DNA of 13,215 nt from Nevskiales bacterium (GTDB lineage Bacteria; Pseudomonadota; Gammaproteobacteria; Nevskiales; Nevskiaceae). Position numbers and translations under genes: made by a program. Positions within the stretch are counted from its first letter, which is position 1; every line of letters begins with the position of its first letter. This document shows, piece by piece, positions 7,196-13,215 of the stretch. The stretch spans positions 1 through 13,215 of the forward strand of contig JAKEEJ010000159.1 in the NCBI GenBank assembly GCA_022616655.1, read 5' to 3'. The notes below the pieces were generated by a model. The model ran no database searches and had not been told where the DNA came from. It was given only the letters and a program-made list of their open reading frames with translations.

Positions 7196-7207
7196 ATTCA
7201 TTTGAAT
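7187..7207. promoter_or_regulatory. Palindrome 2 overlapping the operon -35 (candidate activation site)
   Basis: ATTCAAAT (7187-7194) and ATTTGAAT (7200-7207) are perfect inverted repeats around a 5-base spacer. The site shares bases with palindrome 1 and its right arm contains the TTGAAT proposed as the operon -35. A second LTTR site abutting the -35 is the standard activation arrangement. It also covers the predicted lysR transcription start, which would suit autorepression. Confidence 0.55.
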
Positions 7208-7230
7208 GATTCTATGGCCGGGCCTAAGCT
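7202..7230 (+). promoter_or_regulatory. Predicted promoter of the acyl-CoA operon
   Basis: TTGAAT (7202-7207, 4 of 6 to the -35 consensus) and TAAGCT (7225-7230, 3 of 6 to the -10 consensus) are separated by 17 bases. The start would be near 7237, about 22 bases before the ATG at 7259. The weak -10 suits an activator-dependent promoter. By-eye call. Confidence 0.35.
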
Positions 7231-7237
7231 GCGGCAA
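7209..7237 (-). promoter_or_regulatory. Predicted promoter of the LysR gene
   Basis: On the minus strand, TTGCCG (plus 7232-7237, 4 of 6) and TAGAAT (plus 7209-7214, 5 of 6) are separated by exactly 17 bases. Transcription would start near 7202, inside palindrome 2, giving a leader of about 33 bases that contains palindrome 1. It overlaps the divergent operon promoter face to face. Confidence 0.42.
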
Positions 7238-7258
7238 ATTGCCCGCGGTTTCATTCTG

Positions 7259-7987
7259 ATGGGACAGATCTATCTGGTACGTCACGGCCAGGCCTCGTTC
7301 GGCGCGGCCGACTACGACCAGTTATCGGAAGTGGGGACCGAGCAATCGCGCCTGCTGGGGCGCTGGTTTGCCGGATGTGGCCTGCGCTTGGGCGGGGTCG
7401 TGACGGGCAGCCTGCGGCGTCACCGACAGACGGCCGAGGCGTGCACGTCGGTGCTGCCGGCGGCGTTCCGGCCGCCGGCGGCATGGTCCACCGATCCGGG
7501 GTTTGATGAATACGATCATCACCAGGTGTTGGCTCGTTACCGGCCGGAGTTTTCCAGTCTGGCGGCGACCCACGAGATTCTGGCCCGCGCCGGAAACCCG
7601 CGCCGGGCGTTCCAGCAGATTTTCTTCGAGGCCATGCAGCGCTGGATGAGCGGTCGCCACGATGCGGAGTATCGTGAATCCTGGTCCGGCTTCCGGGCCC
7701 GGACGGCCGCGGCACTGCAACGTCTGATTGAACAGACCGGACCCTCACAAACCGCCGTCGTGTTCACGTCCGGCGGGCCGATCGCCGCCATTTGCCAAGA
7801 ACTGTTGAACGTCCCGGAGGCCAAGGCCCTGGAGCTGAACACCGTGATGGTCAACAGCGCCGTCACCCGACTGCTCTATCGGTCGGACCGGCCGGACGGG
7901 CCGGATCGCCGGATCAGTCTCAGCTACTTCAACAATTTTGCGCATTTGGAACAGACCCGACAGCCGGACATCATCACTTACCGTTAA
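7259..7987 (+). CDS. Histidine phosphatase (PGAM-like) family protein
   Basis: 242 residues. The N-terminus MGQIYLVRHGQAS carries the RHG motif with the phospho-accepting His9 and Arg8. SLRRHRQTAE at 51-60 supplies the second phosphate-binding Arg, and Glu84 in FDEYDHH is the likely acid. The usual second catalytic His of the family (VxxHGG) reads VVFTSGGPI at 167-174, so Ser171 occupies that place. The start at 7259 puts beta-1 at the N-terminus as usual; in-frame ATGs at 7184 and 7214 would add residues without homology and run through the promoter/operator. It is the first gene of the operon and its TAA overlaps the next ATG (TAATG). Family members remove phosphate from small molecules; here it may act on a phosphorylated acyl-CoA intermediate made by the kinase three genes downstream (inference). 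Confidence 0.85.
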   Translation: MGQIYLVRHGQASFGAADYDQLSEVGTEQSRLLGRWFAGCGLRLGGVVTGSLRRHRQTAEACTSVLPAAFRPPAAWSTDPGFDEYDHHQVLARYRPEFSSLAATHEILARAGNPRRAFQQIFFEAMQRWMSGRHDAEYRESWSGFRARTAAALQRLIEQTGPSQTAVVFTSGGPIAAICQELLNVPEAKALELNTVMVNSAVTRLLYRSDRPDGPDRRISLSYFNNFAHLEQTRQPDIITYR

Positions 7988-8775
7988 TGGGAGACACCGT
8001 GACTCATCCAGACCCCAAGAAGTTTTTCGATCTTTCCGGGAAAATCGCCCTCGTGACGGGCGCCAGTCGTGGCATCGGCGAGTCCATTGCCAAGACACTG
8101 GCCGCGTATGGCGCGCGGGTCATCGTTTCCAGCCGCAAGGCCCCCGAGTGCGAGCGGGTGGTGAAGGAGATCACGTCCGCCGGCGGCAAGGCCGAGGTGC
8201 GCACCTGCCATATCGGCGACCTGGACCAGATTCACTCGATCTTCGACGCGATCAAATCCGAGCACGGCCGTCTCGACATTCTGGTCAACAACGCCGCCGC
8301 CAGCCCGTATTACGGCCCCATCGTGGACACCGACCTCGGCGCGTTCCAGAAGACCGTGGACGTCAACATCCGTGGTTACTTCTTCATGTCGGCGCAGGGA
8401 GCCAAGTTGATGGCGAAGAACGGCGGCGGCGCCATCGTCAACGTCGCGTCCATCAACGGCGTGATTCCCGGTGATCTGCAGGGTATCTACTCCATCACCA
8501 AGGCGGCGGTCATTTCGATGACCCAGGCCTTTGCCAAGGAATGCGCCCCACAGCACGTGCGCGTGAACGCGCTGCTGCCCGGCGGGACCGACACCAAGTT
8601 CGCTGCCACCCTGATCCGGACCGACGTTTTTGAGAAGTTCAAGTGGCACATTCCGATGGGCCGTGCCGCGCAACCCGATGAAATGGCCGGCGCGGTGCTG
8701 TATCTCGTTTCGCCTTCGGCCAGCTACACCACCGGCGCCTGTCTGGTAGTGGACGGCGGTTACCTGGTGGTCTGA
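7987..8775 (+). CDS. Short-chain dehydrogenase/reductase (SDR), first of two
   Basis: 262 residues, classical SDR. The nucleotide-binding TGASRGIG is at 24-31, the NNAA motif at 101-104, catalytic Ser155 in NVASING, and YSITK with Tyr168 and Lys172. PGGTDT follows at 198-203 and the C-terminus ends DGGYLVV. Arg50 after beta-2 (VSSR) suggests NADP(H). Closest in style to the DHRS4/FabG-like SDRs found beside acyl-CoA dehydrogenases. It could interconvert a 3- or 4-keto and hydroxy group on an acyl-CoA; in levulinate catabolism an SDR (LvaD) reduces the 4-keto group, so an equivalent role is possible. Start choice is open: the ATG at 7987 overlaps the upstream stop, whereas GTG at 7999 has GGGAG five bases before it and gives 258 residues. 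Confidence 0.92.
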   Translation: MGDTVTHPDPKKFFDLSGKIALVTGASRGIGESIAKTLAAYGARVIVSSRKAPECERVVKEITSAGGKAEVRTCHIGDLDQIHSIFDAIKSEHGRLDILVNNAAASPYYGPIVDTDLGAFQKTVDVNIRGYFFMSAQGAKLMAKNGGGAIVNVASINGVIPGDLQGIYSITKAAVISMTQAFAKECAPQHVRVNALLPGGTDTKFAATLIRTDVFEKFKWHIPMGRAAQPDEMAGAVLYLVSPSASYTTGACLVVDGGYLVV

Positions 8776-8795
8776 TCCCGGATCAAACAGCACCC

Positions 8796-9626
8796 GTGAA
8801 AGACCTCAAAGGAAAAACCGCCGTCGTCACCGGCGCCGCCAGCGGCATCGGGCGCGAGCTGGCGCTCCTGTGCGCGCAGGAGGGCATGCACACGGTGCTG
8901 GCCGACGTGGACGAAAACGGCTTGCGGGAAACCGCCGGCCTGCTGCCGCCCGGCGCGCGACATACGGAAGTGAAATGCGACGTGGCCCGGCCGGACAGTG
9001 TGGAGCGCCTGGCCGAACAGACCTATGCGACGTTCGGCGCGGCGCATCTGCTGTTCAACAACGCCGGCGTTTCCGTGGGCGGGCCAGCCTGGACCGCGAC
9101 GCCGGAGGACTGGAAGTGGGTGTTCGACGTGAATCTGATGGGGGTGGCGTACGGCATCCGCAGCTTTGTGCCGCGCATGCTGAAGCAGGGCGATGAATGC
9201 CACGTCGTCAACACCGCCTCGGCCGCGGGGCTGGTGTCCACGCCGGGTGTCAGCCTCTACACCGTCAGCAAGCACGCGGTGGTGGCGCTGTCGGAGTGCC
9301 TGCATCACGACCTGCAGCTGGCGCGGGCGTCCATCCGCGTATCCGTCCTGTGCCCGGCGTTCACCAACACCCGGATTGTGGACTCGGCGCGCAACCGCCC
9401 GGCCGATCTGGCCGCGAGTGGGCCCGCCTCGGAAGCGCTTGAGAGACGCCTCCGCGAGGCGGTGCGCAAGGGCCGGCTCAGTGCCGCCGACGTCGCGCGT
9501 TGCGCCGTGGACGCCGTCAAGGCGGACCGCTTTTACATCCTGACGCACCCCGCGATCAAAGGCGCCGTCGAAACGCGCCTGCGTGACATTCTCGAAGAAC
9601 GTCTGCCCACCAATCCCATGCCATGA
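8796..9626 (+). CDS. Short-chain dehydrogenase/reductase (SDR), second of two
   Basis: 276 residues, classical [11 protein letters not shown] is at 12-19, Asp37 after beta-2 (LADVD) favours NAD(H), NNAG is at 88-91, catalytic Ser142 lies in NTASAAG, and YTVSK gives Tyr155 and Lys159. The C-terminal third ([19 protein letters not shown], then [10 protein letters not shown]) is the long type seen in SDRs associated with ACAD10/11-like genes. The different cofactor preference from the preceding SDR suggests that one reduces and the other oxidises. The start is GTG at 8796, 20 bases after the previous stop, placing the Rossmann strand immediately at the N-terminus. The stop overlaps the kinase start by ATGA at 9623-9626. 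Confidence 0.92.
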   Translation: MKDLKGKTAVVTGAASGIGRELALLCAQEGMHTVLADVDENGLRETAGLLPPGARHTEVKCDVARPDSVERLAEQTYATFGAAHLLFNNAGVSVGGPAWTATPEDWKWVFDVNLMGVAYGIRSFVPRMLKQGDECHVVNTASAAGLVSTPGVSLYTVSKHAVVALSECLHHDLQLARASIRVSVLCPAFTNTRIVDSARNRPADLAASGPASEALERRLREAVRKGRLSAADVARCAVDAVKADRFYILTHPAIKGAVETRLRDILEERLPTNPMP

Positions 9627-10711
9627 ACACACACATCGAAGACACTTTTGTCGGCACCATGCCGGTGCAGGAGCGGCATCGCTTCGATGTCGTCCGTCTG
9701 CATCAGTATCTGCGGGAGCACGTCAAGGATTTCGATGACGGCGGGCAGCCCTTGCGGATCGAGCAGTTCAAGGGCGGCCAGTCCAATCCCACGTTCCGGC
9801 TCGGCGCGGGTGCGCAGCATTACGTCCTGCGTCGCAAGCCCAGCGGCAAGTTGCTGCCCTCGGCGCACGCCGTGGACCGGGAGTACCGCGTGATCTCGGC
9901 GCTGCGCGATACCGCGGTGCCCGTCGCCCGGACGCACTGTCTCTGTGAGGACGAGAGCGTGATCGGTACCGCCTTCTACGTCATGGAATGGGTGGAAGGG
10001 CGGGTGTTCTGGGACCCGCTGCTCCCCGGTATGAACACGTCCGAGCGTACCCGGATCTATCGGGACATGAACCGCGTCATCGCGGCCCTGCACACCGTGG
10101 ACTGCAAGGCCGTGGGCCTCGAGAGCTACGGCAAGCCGGGCAACTACATTGCCCGGCAGATCGCGCGCTGGGGCAAACAGTACCGCGCCTCCGAAACGGA
10201 AACGATGGATGCCATGGACCGGCTCATGGAGTGGTTGCCGGCCAACATTCCGCCCGGCGATGAAACGTCCATCGTGCACGGCGACTACCGGCTCGACAAT
10301 CTCATTTTTCATCCCACCGAGCCGCGCATCGTCGCGGTGCTCGACTGGGAGCTCTCGACGCTCGGCCATCCGCTGGCCGATTTTTCGTACCACTGCATGG
10401 CCTGGCACGTGCCGTCGGGCGCGTACCGCGGCATGGCCGGGGCGGATCTTAAAGGTCTGGGTATCCCGTCTGCTGCGGAATACGTGACGGAATACTTCCG
10501 GAACACCGCGCGTGGCCCGGTGGATTCCAGCCACTGGGATTTCTACATGGCCTACAACCTGTTCCGCGCCGCGGCGATTCTGCAGGGCATCATGGGCCGC
10601 GTGGTCGGCGGCACCGCGGCCAGCGAGCACGCGCTGCAGGCCGGACGTGGCGCCCGCACCATGGCGGAACTTGGCTGGCAGCAGGTCGAGAAAATTCTGG
10701 CCCGGCGCTGA
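9623..10711 (+). CDS. ACAD10/11-type phosphotransferase (APH-fold kinase)
   Basis: 362 residues of the aminoglycoside-phosphotransferase-like fold. The glycine-rich nucleotide loop is [10 protein letters not shown] at 49-58, the ATP-binding lysine is probably Lys72 (VLRRKP), and Glu87 (REYRVI) may pair with it. The catalytic loop VHGDYRLDN at 218-226 holds His219, Asp221 and Asn226, and [15 protein letters not shown] at 239-253 supplies the metal-binding Asp241. This is the N-terminal kinase domain of mammalian ACAD10/11 as a free-standing protein, and relates to bacterial LvaA, which phosphorylates the 4-hydroxyl of 4-hydroxyvaleryl-CoA. The adjacent ACAD gene is the other half of that fusion. 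Antibiotic resistance is unlikely given the context. Substrate chain length is unknown. Confidence 0.92.
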   Translation: MNTHIEDTFVGTMPVQERHRFDVVRLHQYLREHVKDFDDGGQPLRIEQFKGGQSNPTFRLGAGAQHYVLRRKPSGKLLPSAHAVDREYRVISALRDTAVPVARTHCLCEDESVIGTAFYVMEWVEGRVFWDPLLPGMNTSERTRIYRDMNRVIAALHTVDCKAVGLESYGKPGNYIARQIARWGKQYRASETETMDAMDRLMEWLPANIPPGDETSIVHGDYRLDNLIFHPTEPRIVAVLDWELSTLGHPLADFSYHCMAWHVPSGAYRGMAGADLKGLGIPSAAEYVTEYFRNTARGPVDSSHWDFYMAYNLFRAAAILQGIMGRVVGGTAASEHALQAGRGARTMAELGWQQVEKILARR

Positions 10712-10750
10712 AGTCCGGCGCCGGTTTAACACAACCCCTACTGGTACGAG

Positions 10751-11986
10751 ATGACGACGATGGAATTCGAATACTCCCAAAAAACCCGCGACCTGATGGC
10801 ACGTGTCATGGCCTTCATGGATCAGCACGTGTACCCCAATGAAAAGAAATTCGCGGAGGAAGTGGCCCAGGGCGACCGCTGGCAGCCGACAAAACTCATG
10901 GAAGCGCTCAAGGCCCAGGCCAGGTCACAGGGTCTGTGGAATCTGTTTCTGCCGGACTCCGAACGGGGTGCCGGACTGAGCAATCTGGAATATGCCCCCT
11001 TGTGCGAAATCATGGGCCGCGTGACCTGGGCGCCGGAGATATTCAACTGCTCCGCACCGGACACCGGCAACATGGAAGTGCTGGTGCGTTACGGCACGCC
11101 TGAGCAGAAGCAGCAGTGGCTGGAGCCGCTGCTGGAGGGAAAGATCCGCTCCTGCTTCGCCATGACCGAACCCGCGGTGGCGTCCAGCGACGCCACCAAT
11201 ATCGAAAGCACGATCCTGCGAGACGGCAGTCACTACGTGATCAACGGCCGCAAATGGTGGTCCTCCGGCGCCAACGACCCGCGCTGCGCCATCTTCATCT
11301 TCATGGGCAAAACCGACCCGCAGAATCCGGACCGGCACCAGCAGCAGTCCATGATTCTGGTCCCGCGCGACACGCCCGGTGTCCGTGTGCTGCGTCATCT
11401 GCCGGTGTTCGGTTTTGACGATGCCCCCCACGGCCACGCCGAAGTCCTGTTCGAAAGCGTGCGCGTGCCGCTCACCAACATGCTGTTGGGCGAGGGCCGC
11501 GGTTTTGAGATCGCGCAGGGCCGGCTCGGTCCGGGCCGGATTCACCACTGCATGCGCCTGATCGGGCTGGCGGAGCGGGCGCTGGAACAGATGTGCCGGC
11601 GCACGCTGGCGCGCGTCGCTTTCGGCAAACCGGTGGCGGCCCAGACCGTCACGCTGGAACGCATCGCCGAGTCGCGCATCCGGATTGATCAGGCGCGGCT
11701 GCTGACACTCAAGGCCGCGCACATGATGGATACCGTTGGCAACAAGGCGGCCGCGCGCGAGATCGCCATGATCAAGGTCGCCGCGCCCGCCATGGCCTGC
11801 CGCGTCATAGACTGGGCTATCCAGGCGCACGGCGGCGGCGGCGTAACCGATGATTTCGGATTGTCCAGTGCTTACGCCTATGCGCGCACGCTGCGTCTCG
11901 CCGACGGTCCCGACGAAGTGCACCGCAACCAGATCGGCAAGATGGAACTGGCTCGGTACGTCCCCAAGCATTCCGTAAAGTCATAG
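10751..11986 (+). CDS. Acyl-CoA dehydrogenase family protein, ACAD10/11 (LvaC-like) type
   Basis: 411 residues. The helical N-terminal domain is followed by [18 protein letters not shown] at 135-152 and GRKWWSSGA at 166-174 (FAD and substrate contacts), then the C-terminal four-helix domain with [11 protein letters not shown] and the [12 protein letters not shown] flavin segment. The Gly-rich signature [13 protein letters not shown] and the closing [18 protein letters not shown] are characteristic of the ACAD10/11 subgroup. Where medium-chain ACADs have the catalytic Glu of YEGT, this protein has Asp385 (ADGP). In the known pathway this enzyme acts on the phosphorylated 4-hydroxyacyl-CoA, eliminating phosphate and giving an enoyl- or 3-hydroxyacyl-CoA for beta-oxidation. 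It follows the kinase by 39 bases. The ATG at 10751 is used; Met4 is a possible alternative. Its TAG stop overlaps the next gene's Shine-Dalgarno. Confidence 0.93.
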   Translation: MTTMEFEYSQKTRDLMARVMAFMDQHVYPNEKKFAEEVAQGDRWQPTKLMEALKAQARSQGLWNLFLPDSERGAGLSNLEYAPLCEIMGRVTWAPEIFNCSAPDTGNMEVLVRYGTPEQKQQWLEPLLEGKIRSCFAMTEPAVASSDATNIESTILRDGSHYVINGRKWWSSGANDPRCAIFIFMGKTDPQNPDRHQQQSMILVPRDTPGVRVLRHLPVFGFDDAPHGHAEVLFESVRVPLTNMLLGEGRGFEIAQGRLGPGRIHHCMRLIGLAERALEQMCRRTLARVAFGKPVAAQTVTLERIAESRIRIDQARLLTLKAAHMMDTVGNKAAAREIAMIKVAAPAMACRVIDWAIQAHGGGGVTDDFGLSSAYAYARTLRLADGPDEVHRNQIGKMELARYVPKHSVKS

Positions 11987-11990
11987 GAGA
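11985..11990 (+). promoter_or_regulatory. Ribosome binding site of the oxidoreductase gene
   Basis: AGGAGA overlaps the TAG stop of the acyl-CoA dehydrogenase gene and sits six bases before the ATG at 11997. It fixes the start and shows tight coupling of the last two operon genes. Confidence 0.75.
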
Positions 11991-11996
11991 CTCTGC

Positions 11997-13010
11997 ATGT
12001 CTGCGATCAATCATCAGTTCAAGCTCATCCAACGCCCCGTGGGCATGGTGGGCCGCAGCAATTTCGAATACACCCAGACCCCGGCGCCGGAACCGGGAGA
12101 GGGCGAATTTCTGGTCAAGGTGCTGTACCTCTCGCTGGATCCGGCCATGCGTGGCTGGATGAACGACAGCAAGTCCTATATTCCGCCGGTGGGTCTCGGC
12201 GAGGTCATGCGCGCGGTGGCCGCCGGCCGCGTGATCGCTTCCCGGCATCCGAAGTTCCCGGTGGGGGCACACGTGACGGGCCTCTTCGGCGTGCAGGAAT
12301 ACGCCGTGTCCAACGGCAAAGGCGGCGTCGCTCTGGTGGATCCCACGTTGGCGCCGTTGCCGGTGTATCTGGGCACGCTGGGCATGCCGGGAATGACGGC
12401 CTACTTCGGTCTGCTCACGGTGGGGGAGTTCAAGCCGGAGGATACCGTGGTGGTGTCCGGTGCTGCAGGTGCGGTGGGACAGGTGGCCGGTCAGATCGCC
12501 CGGATTAAAGGCGGCCGGGTCATCGGCATCGCTGGAGGTCCCGACAAATGCCGGTATGTGACGCAGGAGCTGGGGTTCGATGCCTGCATTGATTACAAAC
12601 ACGAAGACGTGAAGACGGTTCTTAAAACACACTGTCCCAAGGGCGTGGATCTGTACTTTGACAACGTCGGCGGAGACATTCTCGACACGGTGTTGACCCA
12701 ACTGGCCCTGCACGCGCGCATTGTCATCTGTGGCGCCATCTCGCAGTACAACGCCACCGGGCCGGCAAAGGGGCCCAGCAATTATCTTTCGCTCCTGGTG
12801 AATCGCGCCACGATGAGGGGCATGGTGGTCTTTGACCACGTGGCGCAGTTTCGCAACGCGATGCAGGACCTGGCCGGCTGGATGAAGGAGGGCAAGCTGA
12901 AAACGCGCGAAGACATTGTGACCGGGCTGGAGAATTTCCCCGAGGCCCTGCTGAAGCTGTTCCGCGGGGAAAATACCGGCAAACTGGTTCTGAAGGTCGC
13001 TGACGCCTGA
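11997..13010 (+). CDS. NADP-dependent oxidoreductase, CurA / prostaglandin reductase-like MDR
   Basis: 337 residues, zinc-free medium-chain dehydrogenase/reductase. The N-terminal catalytic domain has YLSLDPAMRGWM at 44-55, a family signature, and GMPGMTAYFGLL at 129-140. The NADP-binding fold carries VSGAAGAVGQVAGQIAR at 153-169, then GGPDKCR, and VDLYFDNVGG; CGAISQYN is also typical. Homologues (CurA/YncB, PTGR1/2, plant alkenal reductase) reduce the C=C bond of enones and 2-alkenals with NADPH. As last gene of the operon it could saturate an alpha,beta-unsaturated aldehyde or ketone before the acid enters the CoA-bound steps (inference). The 10-base gap and good Shine-Dalgarno indicate cotranscription with the dehydrogenase. 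Confidence 0.93.
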   Translation: MSAINHQFKLIQRPVGMVGRSNFEYTQTPAPEPGEGEFLVKVLYLSLDPAMRGWMNDSKSYIPPVGLGEVMRAVAAGRVIASRHPKFPVGAHVTGLFGVQEYAVSNGKGGVALVDPTLAPLPVYLGTLGMPGMTAYFGLLTVGEFKPEDTVVVSGAAGAVGQVAGQIARIKGGRVIGIAGGPDKCRYVTQELGFDACIDYKHEDVKTVLKTHCPKGVDLYFDNVGGDILDTVLTQLALHARIVICGAISQYNATGPAKGPSNYLSLLVNRATMRGMVVFDHVAQFRNAMQDLAGWMKEGKLKTREDIVTGLENFPEALLKLFRGENTGKLVLKVADA

Positions 13011-13042
13011 TCGCACGTCGCGCAGAACGTCTTGACCGGCCA

Positions 13043-13061
13043 TCAATTCAACAAGAATTGA
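13043..13061. repeat. Small perfect hairpin after the operon
   Basis: TCAATTC (13043-13049) and GAATTGA (13055-13061) form a 7-bp stem around AACAA, 33 bases after the last operon stop. No T-run follows, so it is not a standard intrinsic terminator, though it is positioned to stabilise the operon's 3' end. Confidence 0.3.
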
Positions 13062-13100
13062 AGACCGCTTGTCGTTGAGGGTGGCCAGGGACGGAATCGG

Positions 13101-13215
13101 CGATTTCCTCACAAGACTTGACGGTGACCCTCCACCGGGTTGGCGAAATCGAACGCGCGTAGCGCGGCCCCGAGGCTTATGCCGAGGGGTGAGGCCCGAG
13201 AGGGCCGAATCACCC
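13101..13215. other. Gene-free tail with a series of stem-loops (structured RNA or repeat candidate)
   Basis: No convincing coding frame is present. I can draw a stem CGATTTC/GAAATCG (13101-13107 with 13145-13151) enclosing CGGTG/CACCG (13122-13126 with 13133-13137). It is followed by CGCGC-GTA-GCGCG (13154-13166) and then CCCC-GA-GGC-TTAT-GCC-GA-GGGG (13168-13189), whose internal loop is a tandem GA/GA. The last is a long hairpin, GGGTGA-GGCCC-GAGA-GGGCC-GAA-TCACCC (13187-13215), with a GNRA-type loop. The last two share GGG and would be alternatives or coaxial. The element runs to the window edge, so its end, strand and identity are unknown; I do not recognise a known riboswitch. Confidence 0.35.

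Noticed and set aside
7184..7258. N-terminal extension of the histidine phosphatase from ATG 7184 or 7214
   Set aside because: It would translate the promoter/operator region and add residues before the usual first beta strand. Neither upstream ATG has a Shine-Dalgarno.
9623..10711. Aminoglycoside resistance gene
   Set aside because: The APH fold is shared, but the motifs and the adjacent ACAD10/11-type gene point to an acyl-CoA-linked kinase.
10714..10725. Short palindrome CCGGCGCCGG between the kinase and dehydrogenase genes
   Set aside because: A GC-only self-complementary decamer is common in sequence of this composition, and the operon continues past it.
11817..13112. Long open reading frame on the minus strand (~430 codons) opposite the oxidoreductase gene
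   Set aside because: Its translation is low-complexity, His/Arg-rich and shows no domain, and it runs antisense to a gene with clear motifs. It is a GC-rich shadow frame. The same applies to the minus-strand frames at 9533-10828 and 2904-4211.
13187..13215. Half of a kink-turn in the last hairpin
   Set aside because: A GA/GA pairing with a three-base bulge can be drawn, but the bulge lies on the wrong side of the GA for a standard kink-turn, and GGGTGA/TCACCC pairing is simpler.
1..13215. CRISPR arrays, tRNA or rRNA genes, insertion sequences, phage or integrase genes
   Set aside because: I saw no regularly spaced repeats, no tRNA-like or rRNA-like sequence and no transposase or integrase motifs. 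Codon and base use look uniform across the window.

Overview
The window is GC-rich and densely coded, with short intergenic gaps and several ATGA start/stop overlaps. Gene content (RmuC, a LysR-type regulator, an ArsS arsenosugar enzyme, an acyl-CoA catabolic operon) fits a proteobacterium, most likely a gammaproteobacterium. That placement is inferred from protein style only; no rRNA or other phylogenetic marker is present.

Left block, + strand (1-4292). The window opens inside a CxxC carboxymuconolactone-decarboxylase/AhpD-like gene, coupled by an ATGA overlap to arsS, the radical SAM enzyme of arsenosugar biosynthesis. After a 43-base gap with a strong, possibly hairpin-masked Shine-Dalgarno comes a second set: an alpha/beta hydrolase with an unusual N-terminal membrane extension, an ATGA-overlapping exported esterase of the LpqC/PHB-depolymerase type, and an FkbM-family methyltransferase.

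Middle block, - strand (4324-7169). Three genes read leftward: a LysR-type regulator, an HNH endonuclease-family protein and rmuC. The FkbM gene and rmuC converge over a small inverted repeat.

Right block, + strand (7259-13010). A six-gene catabolic operon diverges from the LysR gene: histidine-phosphatase-like protein, two short-chain dehydrogenases, an APH-fold kinase of the ACAD10/11 type, an ACAD10/11-type acyl-CoA dehydrogenase, and a CurA/PTGR-like NADP-dependent oxidoreductase. In mammalian ACAD10/11, and in bacterial levulinate catabolism (LvaA/LvaC), a kinase of this type phosphorylates the hydroxyl of a 4-hydroxyacyl-CoA. The dehydrogenase-like partner then eliminates phosphate, which leads into beta-oxidation. 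I therefore read this operon as a hydroxy-/oxo-acyl-CoA salvage pathway. The CurA-like enzyme raises the possibility that the substrates come from lipid-peroxidation alkenals. The 89-base divergent intergenic region carries two overlapping palindromes and plausible promoters for both directions, laid out as expected for LysR control.

Right tail (13011-13215). I find no gene here, but the last ~115 bases can be drawn as a run of stem-loops that continues to the window edge. It could be a structured RNA, an unusual 3' UTR or an intergenic repeat.
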